Below, one piece after another: positions 1-5,568 of a DNA stretch of 7,960 nucleotides. Under the pieces are notes generated by a model, which saw only the letters and a list, made by a program, of their open reading frames with translations, made no database searches and was not told the DNA's origin. The position numbers and the translations under genes are program-made. The first letter of the stretch is position 1, and each line of letters opens with the position of its first letter. The stretch is taken from assembly GCA_944393455.1 (NCBI GenBank), contig CALYAH010000048.1:1-7960 (forward strand), given 5' to 3'. Source of the stretch: an uncultured Clostridia bacterium (GTDB lineage: Bacteria > Bacillota > Clostridia > TANB77 > CAG-508).

Positions 1-79
1 ATAGTAATATGAAAATTATGGTTGTATATATATGCTTTAATAACTTATATAAAGTATAAAAAATTGAATTCCAAAACTC

Positions 80-108
80 TTTTATTTTACTAAAAAAAGG
101 TGTATAAT
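80..108 (+). promoter_or_regulatory. Possible sigma-A promoter for rnc
   Basis: A perfect TATAAT lies at 103-108. The -35 side is poor: only T-rich sequence (about 80-85) sits at the right distance and there is no good TTGACA match. A start near 115 would give a leader of about 47 bases before the rnc start codon. The sequence before it (1-79) is AT-rich and shows no convincing gene or hairpin. The call rests almost wholly on the -10 box. Confidence 0.35.
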
Positions 109-161
109 ATATATGATTTGCTTAATAAATAAATTAAAACTGTGGAAGGTGAAGCAAGAAA

Positions 162-836
162 ATGAATTTCGAAAAATTAGAAAATAGCATAGGATATAAC
201 TTTAAAAACAAAAGTTTACTAAAACAAGCGATGATACATAAATCATATGCATATGAGCACAAAGTAGAAAGTAATGAAAAATTAGAATTTTTAGGAGATA
301 GTATTTTAGAATTTATATCAAGCAAATATATTTATCAAAAATATCCTGAATTAAAAGAAGGAGAAATGACTAAAGTTAGAGCAGCAGTAGTATGTGAAAA
401 AAGTTTATATAAAATTGCAAAAATGCATAATTTTAGTGATTTCTTATATCTTGGAAAATCAGAAAAACGAACAGGTGGAAATCAAAGACCGGCAATTTTA
501 GCAGATAGTGTAGAAGCTGTTATAGCAGCTATCTATTTAGATGGAGGAATAGAAGAAGTAGAGAAATTTATAGTTAATAACTTAAAAGAGGAGATAGAAA
601 TTGCAACAAAACACGTAGGAGATAAAGATTATAAAACAGTACTTCAAGAAAAACTTCAAATTCATGGAGATGTCAAGATAGAATATATTATTATAAAAGA
701 ATCCGGACCAGACCATGATAAAACATTTGAGGCAGAAGTGAAGTATAATGGAAAAATACTAGCAGAAGGGAAAGGGAAGAGTAAAAAAGAAGCACAAATG
801 CAGGCAGCTAAAAAAGCGTTGGAAAATTTGAGATAG
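162..836 (+). CDS. rnc: Ribonuclease III
   Basis: This is a double-strand-specific endoribonuclease of the cytoplasm that matures rRNA precursors and cleaves structured mRNAs. The 224-residue length is normal for bacterial RNase III. The catalytic domain comes first, with the family signature NEKLEFLGD at residues 38-46; the metal-binding acidic residues are E39, E42, D46 and, in LADSVEA, D115 and E118. A dsRNA-binding domain fills about 155-224, opening with DYKTVLQEKLQ and ending with the basic helix GKSKKEAQMQAAKKAL. The ATG at 162 is chosen because GGAAGGTG (144-151) lies at a good distance and the protein begins like other family members. Only 15 bases separate it from the next gene, so the two are probably cotranscribed. 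The gene appears intact, and its one CGN codon (R103) is CGA. Confidence 0.97.
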   Translation: MNFEKLENSIGYNFKNKSLLKQAMIHKSYAYEHKVESNEKLEFLGDSILEFISSKYIYQKYPELKEGEMTKVRAAVVCEKSLYKIAKMHNFSDFLYLGKSEKRTGGNQRPAILADSVEAVIAAIYLDGGIEEVEKFIVNNLKEEIEIATKHVGDKDYKTVLQEKLQIHGDVKIEYIIIKESGPDHDKTFEAEVKYNGKILAEGKGKSKKEAQMQAAKKALENLR

Positions 837-851
837 AAAAGAGGTAAGTCT

Positions 852-1896
852 ATGAAAAAACAGTATATAATACCTATATTTGTACCGCATCTTGGATGTC
901 CAAATGATTGTATATTTTGTAATCAGAAGTCAATTAGTGGGCAAAAAGAGAACATGACAAAAGAAAAAGCAAAGAAAATAATAGATAATTACCTAGAAAG
1001 TATAAAAAAAGAAGAAGCACAAATTGAAATAGCATTTTTTGGAGGAAGTTTTACAGCAATAGAACCAAAATTACAAGAAGAGTTGTTAGAAGTAGCATGT
1101 GAATATGTTAAAAATGGTCAAGTAGAGAGTATTCGTGTTTCAACAAGACCAGATTGTATCGATAAAGAAACATTAAAAAGATTAAAGAAATATAAAGTAA
1201 AAACAATTGAATTAGGAGTACAATCAGCAAATGATTATATCTTAAAAAGAGCTAATAGAGGACATACTTTTGCAGATGTAAAAAAAGCATCAAAAATGAT
1301 TCGTTGGCATGGATTTAAATTAGGACACCAAATGATGGTGGGGTTACCAGAAAGCACAAGAATTGATGAAGTAAATACAGCAAAGGCATTAGTAAAACTA
1401 AAACCTAAAATGGTAAGAATATATCCTGTTTTGGTTGTAAAAAACACAAAACTGGAAAAAGAATATAAAGAAGGAATTTATGAACCATTATCAATAATTC
1501 AGGCAGTTGAAATATGTAAAGAAATTGTAAGAATTTTTGCTGACAAAAATATTGATATTATTAGAATTGGATTACAAAGTACAGATGAAATATCAAACCC
1601 TGAAAATGAAAAAAGTGAAGTAGTAGCTGGGCCATATCATCCAGCATTTAGACAATTAGTAGAATCTGCCATGTGGTATGATGCAATTGTAGCAAAAATA
1701 AAAAAATTAAATGCAAAAGTAAAAGAAGTAGAAGTTACTGTAAATCCAATTGATAGTAACAATGTGATACGGGCATAAGAGAGAAAATGTATTAAAACTA
1801 AAAGAAGTTTATGATGTAGATTTGATTTTAAAACAAGACAAAAATATAAAGCAAGGAAAATCTAAAATTGAAATAACAAAAACATATACAAATTGA
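852..1896 (+). CDS. Elp3-like radical SAM protein, split by a +1 shift at CGG
   Basis: This is a cytoplasmic iron-sulfur radical S-adenosylmethionine enzyme of the Elp3-like group without the acetyltransferase domain; its substrate is unknown to me. Cysteines C16, C20 and C23 (CX3CX2C) bind the 4Fe-4S cluster. FFGGSFTA (62-69) is the glycine-rich SAM motif, and VSTRPD, ELGVQS, VGLPEST and GPYHPAFRQLVES follow in the order usual for the family. In the starting frame the protein stops at 1776-1778 after 308 residues. Dropping C1770 changes CGG to GGG and opens 41 further codons, beginning GHKRENVLKLKEVYDVDL and ending at TGA 1894-1896, for 347 residues in all. This tail resembles the C-terminus of intact relatives as I remember them. 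A GAGGT ribosome site at 841-845 precedes the ATG. The gene is either a slightly decayed copy or, as I favour given two identical sites below, one decoded with a +1 shift. The starting-frame product would lack only the last 41 residues. Confidence 0.85.
1767..1776 (+). other. +1 frameshift site 1: ATA-CGG-G
   Basis: The starting frame reads GTG ATA CGG GCA TAA, stopping two codons after ATA. Skipping C1770 gives GTG ATA GGG CAT AAG, which remains open for 41 codons to the stop at 1894-1896. No long homopolymer precedes the site, so it is not a typical sequencing slip position. CGG is not used elsewhere in this gene, whose other CGN arginines (1134-1136 and 1302-1304) are CGT. That there is a one-base frame change is seen directly. 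That it is decoded rather than mutated is inference. Confidence 0.8.
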
Positions 1897-1925
1897 GACA
1901 AGTGGGACAGAGCAAATCTGTCTCA
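1893..1925 (+). repeat. 33-bp hairpin repeat, copy 1 (supplies a stop codon)
   Basis: This begins TTGAGACAAGTGG and matches the copy at 2844-2876 in 31 of 33 positions. The TGA at its left edge is the stop codon of the radical SAM gene. It has two left arms, TGAGACA at 1894-1900 and TGGGACAGA at 1903-1911, that compete for one right arm at 1917-1925. The inner pairing forms the terminator annotated separately. Confidence 0.85.
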
Positions 1926-1931
1926 TTTTTT
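1903..1931 (+). terminator. Rho-independent terminator after the radical SAM gene
   Basis: TGGGACAGA (1903-1911) pairs with TCTGTCTCA (1917-1925) through nine pairs with one G-T wobble, around a GCAAA loop. Six T residues follow at 1926-1931. It would end the rnc to radical SAM transcript. Confidence 0.85.
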
Positions 1932-1986
1932 AGTCATTTTGCATAAATTACCAATATTTTACCAATAATAAAATAAAGGTGATTAT

Positions 1987-2847
1987 ATGCATATAGAAAA
2001 AAGATTTAACATAAAGAAAATTATAATAGAAATAGGTGGCACTATTATAGGAGCTTTTGTGATGGCAATTGGCATTTCTTTGTTCTTATTACCTAATCAA
2101 TTATCAACAGGAGGGGTATCGGGAATAGCAGTTGTCACATATTATTTATTTCATATACCGATGGGAACTATGATGTTACTTATTAATGTTCCACTATTTT
2201 TATTATCGATGTATAAAATGGGAAAGAGTTTTTTTGTCAAATCTATTTTAGGAACAGTCTCGTTATCAATTTTTATAGATATATTAGATAAAATAGAACC
2301 ATTAACACAAGATAGAGTTCTAGCAAGTGTATATGGCGGTATTATGCTAGGATTAGGAACAGCAATTTTATTGAAAGTAGAATCTTCAACAGGTGGTAGT
2401 GACTTAATTAGTTATATGGCGAAAAAGTACAATCCAACAATTAGAACAAGTAATGTTATTGCTATAATTGATATTATTATTGTAACAGTTAATATGATAT
2501 TTTTTAAAGAAATAGAGATAGGGCTTTACTCAGCAATTGCAATATATCTAATGGGAAAAATAATTGATATTGTATTTGAAGGAGTTTATTTTACAAAATT
2601 AATATTGATTGTTTCTGATAAAAGTGAGGAAATTTCAAAAGAGATAGAAGAAAAACTACAAAGGGGCTCAACAGGGCTTTATGGAAAAGGAATGTATACC
2701 AATCAAGAAAAATTAGTATTAATGTGTGCAGCATCTAGAGGAGATGTGGCAAAAATAAAAATAATTGCAAGAAAAATTGACCCTAGAAGTTTTATAATTA
2801 TAACTAATTCAAGAGAAGTAGTGGGATTAGGGTTTAAAAGGATTTGA
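1987..2847 (+). CDS. YitT family membrane protein with DUF2179 domain
   Basis: This is a polytopic membrane protein of the YitT family, whose transported substrate, if any, is not established. Its 286 residues are the usual length. An N-terminal membrane domain spans roughly residues 15-210 with five or six hydrophobic stretches (about 15-34, 46-75, 84-100, 111-130, 155-173, 178-200). It carries the family motifs LLPNQLSTGGVSG (34-46) and ESSTGGSDLI (132-141). The C-terminal soluble DUF2179 domain (about 220-286) includes the glycine-rich GLYGKGMYT and NSREVVGLGF. The ATG at 1987 is preceded by AAAGGTGA at 1975-1982. A weak promoter may exist (TTGCAT at 1939-1944, AATAAT at 1964-1969, spacing rather long). 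The gene follows a terminator and is followed by another, so it is probably transcribed alone. Its TGA stop is part of the 33-bp repeat. It appears intact and contains no in-frame CGG. Confidence 0.93.
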   Translation: MHIEKRFNIKKIIIEIGGTIIGAFVMAIGISLFLLPNQLSTGGVSGIAVVTYYLFHIPMGTMMLLINVPLFLLSMYKMGKSFFVKSILGTVSLSIFIDILDKIEPLTQDRVLASVYGGIMLGLGTAILLKVESSTGGSDLISYMAKKYNPTIRTSNVIAIIDIIIVTVNMIFFKEIEIGLYSAIAIYLMGKIIDIVFEGVYFTKLILIVSDKSEEISKEIEEKLQRGSTGLYGKGMYTNQEKLVLMCAASRGDVAKIKIIARKIDPRSFIIITNSREVVGLGFKRI

Positions 2848-2876
2848 GACAAGTGGAACAGAGCAAATTTGTCTCA
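2844..2876 (+). repeat. 33-bp hairpin repeat, copy 2 (supplies a stop codon)
   Basis: It differs from the copy at 1893-1925 at two positions. Again the TGA near its left edge is the stop of the preceding gene, here yitT. The two changes and flanking bases weaken the inner hairpin and lengthen the outer one to 11 perfect pairs (2842-2852 with 2869-2879, 16-base loop). No proper T-run follows, so by itself it is a poor terminator. Confidence 0.85.
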
Positions 2877-2896
2877 AATTTGTGTCGAATATTGTA

Positions 2897-2935
2897 AAAA
2901 AATTTCGTAAAGTGTTCAACTCTACGAAATTTTTT
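2897..2935. terminator. Bidirectional terminator after yitT
   Basis: A-run 2897-2902 plus TTTCGTA (2903-2909) pairs perfectly with TACGAAA (2923-2929) plus T-run 2930-2935. After an A-C mismatch, AGT (2911-2913) pairs with ACT (2919-2921) around a GTTCA loop. The A-stem-T layout would work on either strand, although no minus-strand gene faces it here. Confidence 0.85.
2903..2929 (+). repeat. 27-bp palindromic repeat, left copy
   Basis: This imperfect palindrome has arms TTTCGTA and TACGAAA. It is the exact reverse complement of 3082-3108 over all 27 bases, and the match ends at those limits. It is the core of the terminator after yitT. Confidence 0.9.
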
Positions 2936-3081
2936 ATATAAAGATTATAACAATAAAACTTAGAAATATCAATAAAAACAAAAAATAAATTAACAAAAGT
3001 ATTTTTTTAAAAAATAAAAAATAAAAAGTATAAAAAATTCTATGAGAGCTTATAAATGAGTATGTTTTGTCTTTCTCTTTT
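2936..3081. other. AT-rich spacer between the two 27-bp inverted repeats
   Basis: This is about 146 bases of almost pure A and T with A- and T-tracts. I see no coding capacity, no tRNA and no clear riboswitch fold. The promoter of the GLUG gene should lie here because a terminator stands upstream. Several TATAAA-like boxes are present (for example near 3050), but none has a credible -35 partner, so I name no promoter. A 60-codon minus-strand reading frame here is low-complexity and not supported. Confidence 0.5.
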
Positions 3082-3108
3082 TTTCGTAGAGTTGAACACT
3101 TTACGAAA
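3082..3108 (-). repeat. 27-bp palindromic repeat, right copy, in the leader of the GLUG gene
   Basis: This is the exact reverse complement of 2903-2929. Here it has T residues before and A residues after, so it is not a terminator on either strand. The hairpin would end six bases before the ribosome binding site at 3115-3122 and may shield or expose it, or serve as an operator. That role is inference. Confidence 0.9.
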
Positions 3109-3114
3109 AATAAC

Positions 3115-3122
3115 AAAGGAGG
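3115..3122 (+). promoter_or_regulatory. Ribosome binding site that sets a TTG start
   Basis: AAAGGAGG, a near-perfect Shine-Dalgarno sequence, lies eight bases before TTG 3131-3133. It decides the start of the GLUG gene. The longer frame starting at ATG 3056 would run through the hairpin and this site, and would bury the prepilin leader inside the protein. Confidence 0.85.
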
Positions 3123-3130
3123 AAGAAAAC

Positions 3131-4559
3131 TTGAAAAATAAGGAGAAAGGGATTACTTTAATAGCATTAATTGTAACAATAGTAGTTTTATTAATATTAG
3201 CAGGAATCACAATAGGAACCTTAACAGGAGATAATGGTATAATTGGAAATTCAAAGGATGCAAAAGAGGAAACAGAAATTGCAAATGAAAAAGAAATACT
3301 TGAACAAGCAACAATTGGTGCGATGGGAAAAAATAAAAATGGAATTTTAGAAAAAGATATTTTACAAGAAGAATTAGAAAAAGATGTTGGAGATGGTAAA
3401 ACGAATGTAACAGAAGAAAAGGATACAATAACAGTAGAATTTACAGATAGTAAACGATTTTATGATATAGATAAAGATGGAAACATTGAACAATATATAC
3501 CATATATAGATACTACACCAGGAGAACTAGCTACAGAAAATAAAAAAGATGAAAGTGGAAATGAAATTACAATATATAAAATAGAAAGTATAGAAGATTT
3601 AGTTACATTTAGTATTATGGTAAATGGTGGAGATACAAAATTAAATATACCTTCTAATCAATTTACAACAAATGATACAGTGTTGTTAATGAGAACATTG
3701 GATTTTGATTCTACACGTTCTTACAATGATAGTAGAACAACAATTTATAATGATTATTTAGGAATATTGGATAGTGATATGCCATTAATAGAAGCACTAA
3801 GCAATAAAGATTATTCAGGTTTTATACCAGTAGGCAAGCTTAAATCTTTTTATGGTACTTTTGATGGACAAAATTATAAAATAGAAAATATCTATATAAA
3901 TCAAACAACAGATAAAGCTGGACTTTTTGGTGATATAAGTGGAATAGTAAAAAATGTAATCGTAACAGGAAGTGTGACTTCAAGTGGTGATTATGTAGGA
4001 GGGATAGTAGGATATTGTAGAGGAACAATACAAAATTGTGCTAATTATTGTACTGTTACTGGAAAGAAATATATAGGAGGAATAACAGGTTATTCTTATG
4101 CAAACATAGAAAAAAGCTATAACAGCGGAGACATTACAGGAACAAGTCATACTGGTGGAATAGTAGGAGTGATAAATGATAGTATAGGGGTACAATTTTG
4201 TTATAATCAAGGAATAATAAAAGCAAACCAATATGTAGGAGGAATTGCAGGAATGAGTACCATTGTTAGTAAAATTACCAATTGTTATAATGCCAATTCT
4301 ATAATACGGAAATGGTATTATTGGAGGGATTATTGGAGCAAATCAAAGTAGTGCAACATCATTTCAAAATTGTCATTTTCTAAATACAAGTGCTAAAAAT
4401 GTAACAGATTATGGTAGCACGGGAATAAATTGTACAGCAAAGACGGAAGCAGAGATGAAAAGTGATGAATTTGTAAAACAATTAAATGATGAAGCAAATG
4501 AAGAAATATGGAAAAAAGATGAGCAAAATACAAACAGAGGATATCCAATATTTAAATAA
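3131..4559 (+). CDS. GLUG-repeat surface protein with prepilin-like leader, split by a +1 shift at CGG
   Basis: This is a probable exported cell-surface protein of unknown role. From the TTG start it opens MKNKEKG followed by ITLIALIVTIVVLLILAG, a class III (prepilin-type) leader: a short basic leader, a glycine before the cut, then one hydrophobic helix. Position +5 is alanine (A12) instead of the usual glutamate. Residues about 30-240 are acidic and I recognise no domain. YGTFDGQNYKIENI (about 241) starts a run of GLUG repeats (about 264-410) of the form VGGIVGY..G.I.NC. The starting frame stops at 4349-4351 inside a repeat. Skipping C4307 (CGG to GGA at codon 393) gives GNGIIGGIIGAN, completing the repeat, then 71 more codons ending RGYPIFK at TAA 4557-4559, the usual end for such proteins. 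The full product is 475 residues. The gene stands alone between terminators. Confidence 0.85.
4301..4313 (+). other. +1 frameshift site 2: ATA-ATA-CGG-A
   Basis: The starting frame reads ATA ATA CGG AAA TGG and stops at 4349. Skipping C4307 gives ATA ATA GGA AAT GGT, which remains open for 83 codons. The restored Gly-Asn-Gly-Ile-Ile-Gly-Gly is the expected GLUG repeat core, so the shift point can be placed to within a few bases. It shares ATACGG with site 1. Other CGN arginines in this gene are CGA (3455-3457) and CGT (3716-3718). Confidence 0.85.
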
Positions 4560-4573
4560 ATTGTAAACTAAAG

Positions 4574-4603
4574 AATAGATTTCTTACGAAGTCTATTTTT
4601 TTT
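4574..4603 (+). terminator. Rho-independent terminator after the GLUG gene
   Basis: AATAGATTTC (4574-4583) pairs with GAAGTCTATT (4588-4597), ten pairs with one wobble, around a TTAC loop. T residues run to 4603. It begins 15 bases after the shifted-frame stop (TAA 4557-4559) but more than 220 bases after the starting-frame stop. This supports 4559 as the true end of the gene. Confidence 0.9.
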
Positions 4604-4652
4604 AATAAATTTATGATAAGATAAAAAAGAAGAAGAAAAAGGAGAGACAGAA

Positions 4653-5519
4653 GTGAAAGAACAAAAATATATATTAGAAAATCAAAAATCTTTTGAATTA
4701 AAAGACATATTTGAATGTGGACAATGTTTTAGATGGAATATACAAGAAGATGGAAGTTATACCGGTGTGTTTAGAAACAATGTACTAAATGTAAAAAAAC
4801 ATAAAAATCAGATTATTTTCCAAGGAGTTTGTGAAAAAGACATTAAAGAAACCGTAGAAAAGTACTTTGATTTACATCGTGATTATGAGGAAATAAAATC
4901 AAAATTAGCTAAGATTGATAATAACATGAAAACCAGCATTGAATATGGAAAAGGAATTAGGATTTTAAATCAAGATTTGTGGGAGACAATCATTTCATTT
5001 ATTATATCAGCTAATAATAATATACCAAGAATTAAAGGAATTATTGAAAGATTATCGGAAAAATATGGAAATGAAATAGAATATAACGGACAAAAATATT
5101 ATACTTTTCCAAGTCCAGAACAATTAAAAGATGTAACAGTAGAAGAATATAGAAAGTTAGGATTAGGGTTTAGAGATGTCAGATTATATGAAACAACAAA
5201 AATGATATTAAATAAAAAAGTTGATTTAATAGAAATGAAAAATAATCCAAACACAACTAAAGTAAGAGAAGAACTTTTGAGTTTATCAGGGGTGGGACCA
5301 AAAGTAGCAGACTGTATTTTACTATTTTCAGATTTAAAAAGATTTGAAGTATTTCCAATTGATGTTTGGGTAAGAAGAGTTATGAATGATTTGTACATAA
5401 AACAGGAAGATGAAAATAAAGTAAGTAAAAAACAAATTGAAAAAATAGCAGAAGAAAAATTTGGGGATTTAGCAGGTTTAGCACAACAATACTTATTTTA
5501 TTGGAGAAGAGAAGCATAA
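4653..5519 (+). CDS. ogg: 8-oxoguanine DNA glycosylase, Ogg1 type
   Basis: This is a base-excision repair enzyme that removes 8-oxoguanine from DNA and nicks the abasic site. Its 288 residues match bacterial Ogg1-like proteins. The N-terminal OGG_N domain includes FELKDIFECGQCFRW (14-28). The glycosylase domain follows, with SFIISANNN (115-123), then the helix-hairpin-helix LLSLSGVGPKVADCILLFS (208-226), which carries the Schiff-base lysine K217. The catalytic aspartate is D237 in FPIDVWVRR, and GLAQQYLFYWRRE is the family end. The start is GTG 4653, eight bases after AAGGAG (4639-4644). It follows the GLUG terminator, so a promoter is expected in 4604-4640, but I see no good one. The DUF2207 gene follows after 49 bases without a terminator. 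It appears intact, and its CGN arginine at 4878-4880 is CGT. Confidence 0.94.
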   Translation: MKEQKYILENQKSFELKDIFECGQCFRWNIQEDGSYTGVFRNNVLNVKKHKNQIIFQGVCEKDIKETVEKYFDLHRDYEEIKSKLAKIDNNMKTSIEYGKGIRILNQDLWETIISFIISANNNIPRIKGIIERLSEKYGNEIEYNGQKYYTFPSPEQLKDVTVEEYRKLGLGFRDVRLYETTKMILNKKVDLIEMKNNPNTTKVREELLSLSGVGPKVADCILLFSDLKRFEVFPIDVWVRRVMNDLYIKQEDENKVSKKQIEKIAEEKFGDLAGLAQQYLFYWRREA

Positions 5520-5568
5520 TTATGAAATGTATTTATCATATGAAATGAAATAAAAGGGGAAACATAAG

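Noticed and set aside
9..59. Short open frame (16 codons) at the left edge, possibly the end of an upstream gene
   Set aside because: No recognisable similarity, and it is too short to separate from chance in AT-rich DNA.
3056..3130. Upstream ATG start for the GLUG gene, adding 25 residues
   Set aside because: It lacks a ribosome site, runs through the 27-bp palindrome, and places the prepilin leader internally. TTG 3131 has a near-perfect Shine-Dalgarno sequence.
3082..3130. Riboswitch or T-box in the GLUG leader
   Set aside because: Only one simple hairpin is present, with no conserved aptamer or T-box sequence.
852..4351. Stop-codon readthrough or a reassigned stop as the explanation for the broken genes
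   Set aside because: The continuing sequence is in the +1 frame, so reading through TAA or TAG in the starting frame would not reach it.
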